Source of the DNA: Fibrobacterota bacterium
Lineage (GTDB): Bacteria; Fibrobacterota; Fibrobacteria; UBA11236
Direction of reading: 5' to 3'
Length of the DNA: 64,000 nt
Assembly: GCA_028287505.1 (NCBI GenBank)
Contig: JAQBPN010000114.1
Span: 24,141-88,140, forward strand
The first letter of the stretch is position 1. The number at the start of each line of letters is the position of its first letter. The position numbers and the translations under genes are program-made. Shown here one piece after another: positions 36,552-45,470 of this stretch. Under the pieces are notes generated by a model. That model did no database searches. It worked only from the letters and a program-made list of their open reading frames with translations, and had not been told where the DNA came from.

Positions 36552-37073
36552 AGCTGTCTCCCTGGGACACTTTTAGCAATTCCCAATCCATTCCGGTTTT
36601 TTGATGGGTTCTGGGCTGAAATGGCAGATTTGGGAGGAATGTCCGCTTTAAGGCAAGTATTGAAGTGACAATTGCTTACAATAATCCCGTTTTGTTCCTC
36701 AGTGGAATGTCTCTCCCCATGACAATTCCTTTCCAGGCCGGGTCCCTCCCTGCCGGCCTAGGGCCTTTCAAGTCAAGGCTTTGGCCCGGTGCCGGACCCG
36801 GAAACCGCGAATCCGGTTCCGGGTCCGGCCGGGGTTCTCGGAGTACTGCGCGCTACGGTAGCATACGAGTTACTGTGCCGCGTTGACAGGTTTCCGGACC
36901 CCAATGGGAAGGAATCATGACAAAGCGGGCGAATGGGTCGCGTTTTGTCTATTTGTGTTTCCCTTTTTCCGGATTTGGGACCGCATCGGCATGCGATTTT
37001 CCGCGCCGATTGGCGATGCGGGCCGTGGCATGGATTTCGCGAATTCAAATCCCGCAGAAGGAGAATCCATCCC
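36552..37073. promoter_or_regulatory. 522-base divergent region with a strong hairpin
   Basis: GCCGGACCCGGAAACCG (36791-36807) and CCGGTTCCGGGTCCGGC (36813-36829) form a nearly perfect stem with one bulged A and a CGAAT loop. No T-run follows, so it is not a standard terminator. It sits between the ATP-grasp gene and the ABC-transporter operon. A TTGACA at 36883-36888 could be a -35 element but lacks a well-spaced -10. No gene or riboswitch that I know fits. AGAAGGAG at 37056-37063 serves the next gene. Confidence 0.5.
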
Positions 37074-37853
37074 ATGAGCTCGACGCAAGTTAACAACGCC
37101 ATCAAGGCTTTCGCCTGGGGACTGGCGGCATCAGTCGCAATCGCCGCCACACCGGCTACCGCGGGCGGTTTCGCCGCGCCGGACATCCAGGTCCTATACG
37201 GAGCGGATCAAGGCGACTTCTTCGGGAGCGGCATTGAAGGAGGCAAGCTCTTTCCGATGTTCACCATCGAGTTGGCGAACGGCTGGAGCTATGGCGATAA
37301 CTTCTTCTTCAGCGATATCAACCAAGGCCCCCAGTATGACACGACTAAGGCCATCTCCAGCTATAGCGAAATACATAGCCGGTTGAGCGCCGGCAAGATA
37401 TCCGGCAAGGACATGTCGTTCGGCCCCGTGAGCGACGTATTGCTGGCCGGGGAAATCGATTTGCCCTCCTCGTTCACTCCCACCTATTGCTACGGCCTCG
37501 GATTCGATCTGAAAATCCCCGGCTTCGCGTTCGCGTTCGTGAACGTCTTCCTGCGGGATGAGGTGAGCACCAAAGGCGTGAGCTTCCAGATCAATCCCGT
37601 GTGGATGCTGCCGCTCTCCGCCGGGCCCGTCAAAGGGGTTTTCGGAGGCTGGGTCGACGTGATGTCGGGAGAAGGTCCCGACCAGGATTGGTGGTGGCAG
37701 GCGCAGCCCACCCTTTTGCTGGACGTCGCCAACTTCTGGGGCTCTCCCAACAAGCTGCTGATGGGTTGCGAGTACGAGTACTTCCACAATTTCCTCGGCA
37801 TCGGCCAGGGGGACGTGAACCATCCCCAGTTCGTCGTGCAGTGGAACCTCTGA
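37074..37853 (+). CDS. Tsx/OmpK-like outer-membrane channel protein
   Basis: A 259-residue exported beta-barrel with signal peptide AFAWGLAASVAIAATPATA. The mature sequence has alternating strands with aromatic girdles: DIQVLYGADQGDFFGSG, FTIELANGWSYGDNFFFSDINQG, YGLGFDLKIPGFAFAFVNVFLRD and VDVMSGEGPDQDWWWQAQPTLLLD, ending WNL with a C-terminal hydrophobic residue. The GD-N-F-F-F-xD pattern is that of Tsx/OmpK nucleoside channels. As first gene of the operon, it probably brings the importer's substrate across the outer membrane. The specificity is inferred from the family only. Confidence 0.6.
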   Translation: MSSTQVNNAIKAFAWGLAASVAIAATPATAGGFAAPDIQVLYGADQGDFFGSGIEGGKLFPMFTIELANGWSYGDNFFFSDINQGPQYDTTKAISSYSEIHSRLSAGKISGKDMSFGPVSDVLLAGEIDLPSSFTPTYCYGLGFDLKIPGFAFAFVNVFLRDEVSTKGVSFQINPVWMLPLSAGPVKGVFGGWVDVMSGEGPDQDWWWQAQPTLLLDVANFWGSPNKLLMGCEYEYFHNFLGIGQGDVNHPQFVVQWNL

Positions 37854-37889
37854 GCCGGACGGAATCCGCCGGGCCAAGGGCGAGCTGAT

Positions 37890-39443
37890 ATGAACGTCAC
37901 CATGCGGGGCATCACCAAGCGTTTCGGCGACATCGTGGCGAACGATGGCGTGGACGTGGACGTGAAAGCCGGCGAAGTCCTGGCCCTGCTCGGCGAGAAC
38001 GGCGCGGGCAAGAGCACGGTGATGAAGATCCTCTACGGGTTCTACCGCGCCGACAGCGGCGTCATCAGCGTGGACGGAAAGCCGGTCACCATCGCTTCGC
38101 CCAAAGAGGCGATGGCTTTGGGGATAGGCATGGTGTTCCAGCAGTTCAGCCTGATCCCCGCCCTGAGCGTGATGGAAAACCTGATGCTCGCCTATCCCGG
38201 AACCCCGTGGTGGCTGCGGCGGAAATCCCCTCTGTGGGACAAGATGCTGGAGCGCCTGGCAAAGATGGCGCCGGATATCGATCCCAAGCGCATGGTGCGC
38301 GATCTGGCGGTGGGGGAGCGGCAGCTCATCGAGTTGGTCAAGGTCCTGAATCAGGAGGCGCGCCTCGTCATCCTGGACGAGCCCTCGTCGGTCCTCACCC
38401 CCACTGAGACCCGAAGGCTCTGGGAACAGGTGCGCCTCCTCTCCGGAGCCGGGCATGCGGTGGTGTTCATCACCCACAAGTTCGAGGACGTGGAAGCCTG
38501 CGCGGACCAGGTGGCGGTGATGCGGCAAGGCCGCCTGGTGGACTCGGTTCCCGCCGCGGGAAAGAACGTGAACGATTTCGTGCGCCTGATGATGGGTCAC
38601 GGGGATTTCCGGGAAGCCAGTCCCTTGCCTCCGCCTTCGGGGACCGCGCCCTGGCTGTGGGTCAAGGGGCTGGCGGCCAAATCCGGATCCTCCCAGGTGA
38701 GCGACATCGATCTGAAGCTGGTCTCCGGGGAAATCCTGGGAGTGGCGGGCGTGGCCGGCAACGGCCAGTTCCTGCTGGCGGAAACCCTGGCGGGACGCCA
38801 TGTTCCCGAAGACGGCGAGATCCTGTTGGACGGCGAACCTTTGAGCCGGGAGGCGGGCTTTCTACCCGACGACCCGCGCGTCGCCTATATCCCGGAGCAG
38901 CCGGCCGTTAACGGCGTGGCGTCCGATCTCGATCTTTCCGTGAACCTGGCGCTTAAACAGATCCGCACGCTTCCCTTCTTCCCCGATTGGAAAGCTTTGC
39001 GCAAGACTGCGGAGGAATTGATCCAGCGCTTCGACGTGCGGCCTCCCAATCCCAGCCTTACGGCGGGCAGTCTTTCCGGCGGCAATGTCCAGAAGCTGGT
39101 CATCGCCCGGGAACTTTCCGGCAAACCCGCCTTCGTGGTCGCCTGCTATCCCACCATGGGCCTGGACCTTTCCGCCTCCAAGGCCGTGTACGAAGCCCTG
39201 TTCCGCCACGCCGCGGAAGGCGCCTGCGTCATCTGGATTTCCGAGGACCTGGACGATCTCCTGCAATACGCCCATCGCATCGCGGTGCTGTCCCGGGGCA
39301 GGATCGTGGGCGTGCTGCCCGCGGCCGAGGCGGACCGGGAACGCGTGGGCCTGCTCATGACCGGCCACGGCGGCGAAGGCGATCGGACCATGGCGCGCGC
39401 GGTTTCCGCGGCGCACGCGGTTTCCGCGACGGGGTCGGTATGA
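37890..39443 (+). CDS. BMP-family ABC importer, tandem ATP-binding subunit
   Basis: A 517-residue protein with two ABC domains in tandem, the layout of sugar and nucleoside (BMP-type) importers. Domain 1 has Walker [17 protein letters not shown], signature [15 protein letters not shown] (LAVGE) and Walker [14 protein letters not shown]. Domain 2 has the degenerate [16 protein letters not shown], signature [17 protein letters not shown] and [12 protein letters not shown] as a weakened Walker B. This asymmetry is usual in this class. It feeds the two permeases that follow. The gap to the channel gene is 36 bases, and the next gene starts 13 bases downstream. Confidence 0.92.
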   Translation: MNVTMRGITKRFGDIVANDGVDVDVKAGEVLALLGENGAGKSTVMKILYGFYRADSGVISVDGKPVTIASPKEAMALGIGMVFQQFSLIPALSVMENLMLAYPGTPWWLRRKSPLWDKMLERLAKMAPDIDPKRMVRDLAVGERQLIELVKVLNQEARLVILDEPSSVLTPTETRRLWEQVRLLSGAGHAVVFITHKFEDVEACADQVAVMRQGRLVDSVPAAGKNVNDFVRLMMGHGDFREASPLPPPSGTAPWLWVKGLAAKSGSSQVSDIDLKLVSGEILGVAGVAGNGQFLLAETLAGRHVPEDGEILLDGEPLSREAGFLPDDPRVAYIPEQPAVNGVASDLDLSVNLALKQIRTLPFFPDWKALRKTAEELIQRFDVRPPNPSLTAGSLSGGNVQKLVIARELSGKPAFVVACYPTMGLDLSASKAVYEALFRHAAEGACVIWISEDLDDLLQYAHRIAVLSRGRIVGVLPAAEADRERVGLLMTGHGGEGDRTMARAVSAAHAVSATGSV

Positions 39444-39456
39444 GGTCGCCCACCGC

Positions 39457-40533
39457 ATGATCGTTCCCCTGATCAAGGAGCCGCCCAAGCCGGCGGCGCT
39501 CTTCAAGCAGCCCTTCCGCATTCCCGGACTGACGGTGATCGCCGCGGCCCTGGGTTTCCTGCTGCTCGGATCGATTTTCTTCCTTATGGTGGGCCAGCCT
39601 CCCGTGGCCACCTTCTGGGCCATGATCAAGGGCGCATTCGGCGACGGTTATTCCCTCTCGGAAACCCTGGTCAAGACCGCGCCCATCCTGCTCTGCGGCA
39701 TCGCAGCCGCGCTGCCGGCCCGGCTGGGGCTCATCTCCGTGGGCGGGGAGGGCCAGCTCTATTTCGGCGCCCTGTTCGGCACGGGCCTGGTGCTCGCCAT
39801 TCCCGGGGCGCCCATGTATGCCATGCTGCCCCTAATGCTGGCGGCTTCCGCCGCGGGCGGCGCCCTGTGGGCCCTGATTCCCGCCTTCCTCAAGGCGCGC
39901 ATGAACGTGAACGAAACCATCACCACCTTGCTGCTCAATTACGTGGCCTCCCTGTTCGTGGATTTCCTGGTGTACGGACCCTGGAAGGATCCCAACAACC
40001 TGGGCTGGCCCGCCACCATCAATTTCCCCGCCGCGGCCAAGCTTCCCGCCCTGTTCGGCACGCGCGCGCATATCGGGCTCATCTTCGGCCTCATCGCGGC
40101 CGTGGCCTTGTACGTGCTCACCGCGCGCACCCGCTGGGGCACCTGCCTGCGCCTGCTGCGCAGCAACCGGCGCGTGGCGGAGGGCATCGGCCTCAGCTAC
40201 GGCAGACAGGCCATCCTGGTGGTATGCCTGGGCGGCATGCTGGCCGGCCTGGCGGGGATCTGCGAGACCTCGGCGATCCAGGGACGTCTGCAATCGGGTA
40301 TTTCCAACGGCATGGGCTTCAGTGGATTCCTGGTGGCGTGGATGGCGGGCGGGGATTTTCTGCGCATCATCCCCCTTTCGTTGTTATTGGGCGGCCTCCT
40401 CGCCAGCGGGGACAGCCTGCAATTGTTCGCGGGCCTGCCGTCCTCGGCGGCGCTGGTCCTGCAGGGCGTCCTGTTCGCCAGCGTGCTGGCGGCCGGAAGC
40501 CTGAAGGCGCGCAAGGGGGGCGATCGTGTCTGA
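39457..40533 (+). CDS. BMP-family ABC importer, permease 1
   Basis: A 358-residue inner-membrane protein with about nine helices. It fits the BPD_transp_2 family: ETLVKTAPILLCGIAAALPARLGLISVGGEGQLYFGALFGTG, and the conserved cytoplasmic loop MNVNETITTLLLNYVASLFVDFLVYGPWKDP, then GTCLRLLRSNRRVAEGIGLSYGRQAI. The N-E-T-I-T-T-L-L-L-N-Y motif is typical of nucleoside/BMP permeases of the NupB kind. Its 3' end overlaps the second permease gene by 8 bases, indicating coupled translation of the heterodimer. Confidence 0.9.
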   Translation: MIVPLIKEPPKPAALFKQPFRIPGLTVIAAALGFLLLGSIFFLMVGQPPVATFWAMIKGAFGDGYSLSETLVKTAPILLCGIAAALPARLGLISVGGEGQLYFGALFGTGLVLAIPGAPMYAMLPLMLAASAAGGALWALIPAFLKARMNVNETITTLLLNYVASLFVDFLVYGPWKDPNNLGWPATINFPAAAKLPALFGTRAHIGLIFGLIAAVALYVLTARTRWGTCLRLLRSNRRVAEGIGLSYGRQAILVVCLGGMLAGLAGICETSAIQGRLQSGISNGMGFSGFLVAWMAGGDFLRIIPLSLLLGGLLASGDSLQLFAGLPSSAALVLQGVLFASVLAAGSLKARKGGDRV

Positions 40534-41455
40534 GTTCGATGCGGCCCTGGGCGGATTCCTCATCTCGGCATTGCGCAGTTCCACGCCGCTGTTGTGGGTG
40601 CTGCTGGGGGAGATCCTCACGCAACGCGTGGCGGTGGTGAACCTGGGAGTGGAAGGCCAGATGCTGGCGGGCGCGTTGGCCGGCTTCGCCGCCACTCTGG
40701 CCACGGGCAATCCCTGGATCGGCCTCATCGCCGGCGTGGCCGCCGGTATGGCGCTGTCCTCCCTGCACGGGCTCCTATGCGTGGGCCTTAAGGCCAATCC
40801 CTTCGCCAGCGGCCTGGCCGTGTGGATGCTCGGCTTCGGCCTGAGTTCCTTTTACGGCATCCCCTTCGTGGGCCAGAAGATCAACGGCTTCAAATCCATG
40901 CCCCTGGGTTTCCTGGAACGTATTCCCGTGATCGGAACTCTCGTCACGCAGATCACTCCAACGGTGGCCATGGGCATTCTGGCCTCGCCGCTTTTGGGCT
41001 GGTGGCTGTACCGCACGCGCACCGGGCTTTCCTTCCGCGCGGTGGGGGAGTCCCTCTCCTCCGCCAAGGCGCTGGGCCTCAAGACCGCGTGGGTGCAGGT
41101 GATGGGCATCATGGCGGGCGGGGCCTTTTCCGGAATGGGCGGCGCCGCCCTCTCCGTAGACTATACGCGCAACTGGGTGGAAGGCATGACGCAGGGCCGC
41201 GGCCTGGTGGCGGTGGGCCTCGTCATCGTCGCGCGCTGGAACCCGTACCTGGCCATCCCGGCCGCCCTGCTTTTCGGCGGCGCGGAGGCCTTGACCTTGC
41301 GCATGCAGACATCGGGAGTCCCCATCTCGTCCCATCTCCTGCATACGCTTCCCTATCTCGCCTCTTTGGCCGTGCTGGTGCTCAGCTACTCGCGCGCGAA
41401 CAAAGAAGGCGGAACGCCGGCCGGGCTGAGCGCGGTCTTCTCCCAATCCCAATGA
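40526..41455 (+). CDS. BMP-family ABC importer, permease 2
   Basis: A 309-residue inner-membrane protein, paired with the previous one. Family blocks are STPLLWVLLGEILTQRVAVVNLGVEGQMLAGALAGF, ASGLAVWMLGFGLSSFYGIPFVG, the loop RTGLSFRAVGESLSSAKALGLKTAWVQV, and TQGRGLVAVGLVIVARWNPYL. It corresponds to the NupC/YufQ subunit of nucleoside-type importers. No separate ribosome site is needed given the 8-base overlap with permease 1. The substrate-binding protein gene follows after 23 bases. Confidence 0.9.
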   Translation: MSEFDAALGGFLISALRSSTPLLWVLLGEILTQRVAVVNLGVEGQMLAGALAGFAATLATGNPWIGLIAGVAAGMALSSLHGLLCVGLKANPFASGLAVWMLGFGLSSFYGIPFVGQKINGFKSMPLGFLERIPVIGTLVTQITPTVAMGILASPLLGWWLYRTRTGLSFRAVGESLSSAKALGLKTAWVQVMGIMAGGAFSGMGGAALSVDYTRNWVEGMTQGRGLVAVGLVIVARWNPYLAIPAALLFGGAEALTLRMQTSGVPISSHLLHTLPYLASLAVLVLSYSRANKEGGTPAGLSAVFSQSQ

Positions 41456-41478
41456 ACCTCCCTGGAAAGGAATCCACC

Positions 41479-42546
41479 ATGGGTCTCGTCAAAAAAATCC
41501 TTCTCTCCGTCGCATGCATGTCCCTTGCGGTCGCGGTCGCGCATGGCGCCGGCACCAAGGTCGGATACATCTACGTGGGTCCCAAGAGCGACTACGGCTA
41601 CAACTACGCCATGGATCAGGGCCGCCTGTACGTGGAGAAGAACATGCCCGGGGTCAAGACCGTAAGCTTCGAGAACGTGCCCGAGAACGCGGAAGTGGAG
41701 CGCGTGATGGAGCGCATGATCAAAAGCGGATGCACCATCATCTTCCCCACCAGCTACGGCTACCTGGATCCGGCCCTCAACGTGGCCAAGAAATATCCCA
41801 AGGTCACCTTCATGCACGGCGGCGGCTTCAAGACCGCGCCCAACCTGGGCACCTTCTTCGCCGGCATCGATGACGCCATGTACCTGGCCGGCATCACGGC
41901 CGGTTCCATGACCAAGACCAAGAAGCTGGGCTTCCTGGCCGCGCATCCCATCCCGCAGGTCTTGCGCAACATCAACGCCTTCACCCGCGGCGCCCAGTCC
42001 GTGGATCCCGCCATCACCACCACCGTGGTCTGGACCGGCACCTGGTCGGATCCCGGCAAGGAGGCCGAGGCCGCCAACTCCCTGGTGGACGCGGGCGCCG
42101 ACGTGCTCACCGGACACGTGGACAGCCCCATCACCTATACCCAGACCGCCGAGAAGCGCGGCGTGATGGCCGTCGGCTACCACGCGGACGCGAGCAAGTT
42201 CGCCCCCAAGGGCTGGCTGGTGGGCGCGGCCTGGAACTGGGGCCCCATGATGGCCAAGATCGTCAAGTCCGTGCAGGACAGCACCTGGAAGCCGGAACAT
42301 ATCCGCGGCGATCTGATGGCCGGCGACGCGGGCCTCACCGCCTTCGGGCCTTCCGTGCCGGCCAAGGTCAAAGACCTGGTGTTGGCCAAGGAGAAGGAAT
42401 TCAAGGCCGGCAAGACCAAGCTGTGGACCGGGCCCATCGTCAAGCAGGACGGCGCCGAGATCGCTCCCAAGGGGACCGAGCTGGCCATGGCCAACCTGGA
42501 AGGCATGGACTTCTTCGTCAAGGGCGTGGTCGGGACCGTGAAGTAG
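41479..42546 (+). CDS. BMP-family periplasmic substrate-binding protein
   Basis: A 355-residue exported binding protein with signal LLSVACMSLAVAVAHGAG; no lipobox Cys, so it is soluble in the periplasm. Type I periplasmic-binding fold: TKVGYIYVGPKSDYGYNYAMDQGRLYVEKNMPG, GCTIIFPTSYGYLDPALNVAKKYPKVTFMH, NLGTFFAGIDDAMYLAGITAGSM and DAGADVLTGHVDSPITYTQTAEKRG. The BMP family covers nucleosides, purines and small ureides. GGAAAGG is 9 bases before the ATG. The placement after the permeases and before cupin and amidohydrolase genes links it to a nitrogen compound. Confidence 0.9.
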   Translation: MGLVKKILLSVACMSLAVAVAHGAGTKVGYIYVGPKSDYGYNYAMDQGRLYVEKNMPGVKTVSFENVPENAEVERVMERMIKSGCTIIFPTSYGYLDPALNVAKKYPKVTFMHGGGFKTAPNLGTFFAGIDDAMYLAGITAGSMTKTKKLGFLAAHPIPQVLRNINAFTRGAQSVDPAITTTVVWTGTWSDPGKEAEAANSLVDAGADVLTGHVDSPITYTQTAEKRGVMAVGYHADASKFAPKGWLVGAAWNWGPMMAKIVKSVQDSTWKPEHIRGDLMAGDAGLTAFGPSVPAKVKDLVLAKEKEFKAGKTKLWTGPIVKQDGAEIAPKGTELAMANLEGMDFFVKGVVGTVK

Positions 42547-42576
42547 GAACAACCTGCACAGGGGGAGGGACGGCGC

Positions 42577-43341
42577 ATGCAATCGGAAGCGATGTTGACA
42601 CAGAGGGTACGTAACGTCCCGGTTTCCCGGATCAGGATCCACCTGGACTTCGCCGGCATCTGGAACCGGGGGGTATGGCTGGCGCCGCGCCCGGGCATCA
42701 AGGTCCGGGAGTTGTTCCAATCCGACGACGGCTACCGCATCAGCATGGTGCGCTATGCTCCCGGGGCCAAGGTCCCGGAGCATCTGCATACCGCCGACGA
42801 GCATACCTACGTGATCGAGGGTTCCGTGCGGGACTCGGCCGGCGAATATACCGCCGGTTCCTATTTGCTCAACCCGATGGGGTCGCGGCATGGCGTCTGG
42901 AGCGATCGCGGAGCGCTGGTGATCACCCATCGCCTGGGGCCCATCCGCTTCCTGAGCGGCTGGAGGCCAGGTCCGGAAGCCCCGCCGGAAGGCAGGGGAT
43001 TTCCCGGCGATCGGCTGCCGCTGCTGATCAACACGGGCGCGGAACAGGGCGCGGCATGGGAACAACTGAGGCCGGGCGTACAGGTGATGTCCATGTTCGA
43101 AGGCGCCCCGGGAAACTACAAGACGGCCCTGGTGCGCTATCGGCCCGGTTCCGCCGTGCCCGCGCACATCCACTTGGGCGATGAGCACGTCTACATCCTT
43201 TCCGGCTGCCAGGAGGATGAGTTCGGCAGCTATGACACGGGCGCCTATCTCTACAACCCCATGGGCACCACCCATCGGGTCTGGAGCGAGGAAGGCTGCC
43301 TGGCCATGATCCATTGGCGCGCCCCCGTGCGGTACCTCTAG
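42577..43341 (+). CDS. tandem-cupin protein, ChrR-like cupins
   Basis: A 254-residue cytosolic protein with two cupin domains. Domain 1 (about 35-125) carries GAKVPEHLHTADEHTYVIEGSVRD and LLNPMGSRHGVWS. Domain 2 (150-250) carries AVPAHIHLGDEHVYILSGCQEDE and YNPMGTTHRVWSEEGC. Both keep the HxH...E...H metal ligands of ChrR-type anti-sigma/cupin_7 domains. GGGGGAGG is 9 bases upstream of the start. An enzymatic or sensing role in catabolism of the imported compound is inferred. The following gene encodes a third copy of the same domain. Confidence 0.8.
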   Translation: MQSEAMLTQRVRNVPVSRIRIHLDFAGIWNRGVWLAPRPGIKVRELFQSDDGYRISMVRYAPGAKVPEHLHTADEHTYVIEGSVRDSAGEYTAGSYLLNPMGSRHGVWSDRGALVITHRLGPIRFLSGWRPGPEAPPEGRGFPGDRLPLLINTGAEQGAAWEQLRPGVQVMSMFEGAPGNYKTALVRYRPGSAVPAHIHLGDEHVYILSGCQEDEFGSYDTGAYLYNPMGTTHRVWSEEGCLAMIHWRAPVRYL

Positions 43342-43356
43342 CGTGGGCGCGGCGCT

Positions 43357-43719
43357 TTGAGCGGAATGGGAGCCTTTCGGATAACCACCGGCCTGCAGGG
43401 CCCGGAAGGCGGCGATCCCGCTTGGAAAGAACTGCGTCCGGGCGTGCACATGCGGACGCTTTTCGCAGGCGGGCCGGGGGAATACCACGTGGAGCTGCTG
43501 CACTATCGACCCGGGGCCTACATGCTCCGGCACGAGCACCTGGGCGATGAGCATATCTTCGTGCTCCAGGGCAGCCAAGGCGACGAGCACGGAAATTACG
43601 GAGCGGGTTCCTACGTGTACAATCCCGCCGGATCTTTCCACGCCGTCCGCAGCGAAGAGGGTTGCCTGGTGCTGGTCCACCGGATGGCCCCCGTGCGCTT
43701 CACGGCTAAAGGTGAATAG
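43357..43719 (+). CDS. single ChrR-like cupin protein
   Basis: A 120-residue cupin closely related to domain 2 of the preceding protein ([28 protein letters not shown], then [23 protein letters not shown]). The metal-ligand pattern HxH...E...H is complete. The start is TTG at 43357, or ATG at 43366 (three codons later), with no clear ribosome site for either; translation may be coupled to the tandem-cupin gene ending 15 bases before. The three homologous domains in two adjacent genes point to duplication within the operon. Confidence 0.7.
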   Translation: MSGMGAFRITTGLQGPEGGDPAWKELRPGVHMRTLFAGGPGEYHVELLHYRPGAYMLRHEHLGDEHIFVLQGSQGDEHGNYGAGSYVYNPAGSFHAVRSEEGCLVLVHRMAPVRFTAKGE

Positions 43720-43774
43720 CCGGAGGCCGCGCGGCCTTCCAGGCATGAACAAACGGTTGCAGGAGGAAATGATC

Positions 43775-44497
43775 ATGTCGAAGTTCAAATTGCCCGCCGA
43801 TCCCTATGAATGGCCTTTCGACGGCGCCGTGGAGCCCCGCAAGGTCGCCCTCATCGTCATCGATATGCAGGTGGATTTCTGCGGCAAGGGCGGCTACGTC
43901 GAAAGCATGGGCTATGACATCAGCCTCACCCGCGCCGCCATCGGCCCCATCAAGCGGACCCTGGATGTGGCGCGGAAAGTGCCCGGCATGATGATCATCC
44001 ACACCCGCGAAGGGCACCGGCCGGAACTGGTGGACCTGCCCGCCAACAAGCGCTGGCGCAGCAAGCGGATCAACGCCGGCATCGGCGACCCCGGTCCCCA
44101 GGGCCGCATCCTGGTGCGCGGCGAGCCCGGCTGGGAGCTGATCCCGGAGTTGCGGCCCATGCCCGGGGAAATCGTGGTGGACAAGCCCGGCAAGGGCAGC
44201 TTCTACGCCACCGATCTGGAACACATCCTGCGCACCAAGGGCATCACCCATCTCATCCTGTGCGGCATCACCACCGACGTCTGCGTGCATACCACCATGC
44301 GGGAGGGCAACGACCGCGGCTTCGAATGCGTCATGATCACGGACGCCACCGCGGCCACGGACGTGCGGCACCATGAAGCGGCCATCACCATGATCGCCAT
44401 GCAGGGGGGTGTCTTCGGCGCTACCATCTCCTCCGCGGACCTGGTAGCGGCCCTGGAACCGCTGGCGCTGACCCACAACGGGGCCGTGAAGGTCTGA
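43775..44497 (+). CDS. isochorismatase-fold amidohydrolase, biuret-hydrolase-like
   Basis: A 240-residue cysteine hydrolase. The triad is visible: Asp30 in [16 protein letters not shown], Lys137 in [16 protein letters not shown], Cys170 in [21 protein letters not shown]. The sequence closely follows the biuret amidohydrolase BiuH of Rhizobium as I remember it (ADPYEWPF opening, [41 protein letters not shown]). That enzyme turns biuret into allophanate and ammonia. AGGAGG lies 8 bases before ATG 43775. As last gene of the importer operon it would hydrolyse the imported compound. No allophanate hydrolase gene is present, and an N-carbamoyl or ureide amidase activity is possible. Confidence 0.75.
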   Translation: MSKFKLPADPYEWPFDGAVEPRKVALIVIDMQVDFCGKGGYVESMGYDISLTRAAIGPIKRTLDVARKVPGMMIIHTREGHRPELVDLPANKRWRSKRINAGIGDPGPQGRILVRGEPGWELIPELRPMPGEIVVDKPGKGSFYATDLEHILRTKGITHLILCGITTDVCVHTTMREGNDRGFECVMITDATAATDVRHHEAAITMIAMQGGVFGATISSADLVAALEPLALTHNGAVKV

Positions 44498-44525
44498 GGG
44501 AAGCGGAAGTCTTGGTACGGAGAGA

Positions 44526-45380
44526 CTAGGGGAAAGCCAGGGACTCGGCCAGCAGGCGGGTCCCGGAAGCGTTTTTCATTTTGACCCGGCAGACCACCGC
44601 GCCCGCGGCCGGATGGCCGCGCCGGAACGCCGCCGCATCCCATACGGCCCGCGCCGGTCCCGGTCCCGCTTGGCCCAGATCGTAGGCTGCCAGGAAGGCG
44701 CCGTCCGGGGAAACCACTTCCAGGCTCAGGGATCCGCGCCGGTCCAGGCTTCCCTGCCAAAGCGTGTTCGGCGGAAGAGATGCGCGCGCTGCTTTCGATA
44801 GCGCCGGCGCTTCCAGGCCCAGGGGCGCCACGCAGTATCCCGCTCCCACGAAATCCGTTCCGCTGATGCAGAAATCTTCCGGTCCTTGACCGTAGTGCGC
44901 GTCCATGAAGGCGCGGAAGGCGGCGGAGTCGATGCAATCCGATTTCAAGGACCAACCCCAGGCCACCAGCGCGAAGCGCGTGTCCATCACGGTGTCGCCC
45001 GCGATGACGAGGCGGTGCTTGACGGTGGCATCGCACAGGGAGTCCCGGGGAAAGGCGTCCGCTATGGCCTGCAGGCGGGCCCGATCCTGATCGCAGCTTC
45101 CGGCGGTATGGCAATTGATGAGCATGACCACGGCCCCGTGTTCCTCGTCGTGGAGATAATACCCGGGCGAGATCACCAGATCGTAGGATTTGAAATTGCC
45201 CCAGACGGGATAATGTTTCCCCGATGTGGGCGGATAGTGGGAGTAGGTAACGGGAAGACAATTGGGCACGTGCTCGCCGCCTTCCAGCGCATGCTGGACG
45301 GGGGTTGGAGCCTGGCATTCGCCCGGTTGGGCCCGGGCGGTGAGGGTGGTCAGGAGGAGTGCGGCGATGAGGTGTTTCAC
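44526..45380 (-). CDS. exported DUF3105 protein
   Basis: A 284-residue protein with signal peptide MKHLIAALLLTTLTARAQ. Residues 35-150 fit DUF3105: YSHYPPTSGKHYPVWGNFKSYDL, YYLHDEEHGAVVMLINCHTAG. The H-Y-P-P-T-S-G-x-H-Y and L-H-x-x-E-H-G motifs probably bind metal. Several Cys (PGECQAP, PNCLPV, NCHTAGSC, SLCDATV) suggest disulphides. The function is unknown. The start is GTG at 45378-45380. It converges on the importer operon with a 28-base gap. Confidence 0.8.
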   Translation of the reverse strand: MKHLIAALLLTTLTARAQPGECQAPTPVQHALEGGEHVPNCLPVTYSHYPPTSGKHYPVWGNFKSYDLVISPGYYLHDEEHGAVVMLINCHTAGSCDQDRARLQAIADAFPRDSLCDATVKHRLVIAGDTVMDTRFALVAWGWSLKSDCIDSAAFRAFMDAHYGQGPEDFCISGTDFVGAGYCVAPLGLEAPALSKAARASLPPNTLWQGSLDRRGSLSLEVVSPDGAFLAAYDLGQAGPGPARAVWDAAAFRRGHPAAGAVVCRVKMKNASGTRLLAESLAFP

Positions 45381-45430
45381 TCAGGATAAAATGGATAAAT
45401 CCTTCCGGAATTGCCAGGGAGGGGGACAAG

Positions 45431-45464
45431 GCCGGGGGAACGGAGCATCCCCCGGCTTTTTCTT
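45431..45464 (+). terminator. rho-independent-type terminator, plus orientation
   Basis: GCCGGGGG (45431-45438) and CCCCCGGC (45449-45456) form a perfect 8-pair stem with a 10-base loop, followed by TTTTTCTT. Reading as a terminator works only on the plus strand, where no gene ends nearby, because both neighbours are on the minus strand. It may stop antisense transcription from the importer operon. Confidence 0.6.
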
Positions 45465-45470
45465 ATCGGG

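Noticed and set aside
37020..37060. tRNA-like segment (ATTCAAATCCC)
   Set aside because: Only the T-loop-like word is present; no acceptor, D or anticodon stem can be formed around it.
36552..37073. sigma-54 promoter or a known nitrogen riboswitch before the importer operon
   Set aside because: No GG-N10-GC element with the usual flanks and no riboswitch core that I know could be found.
41386..43788. 800-codon minus-strand frame across the importer and cupin genes
   Set aside because: Antisense shadow of the binding-protein and cupin genes, with low-complexity His/Gly content and no family match.
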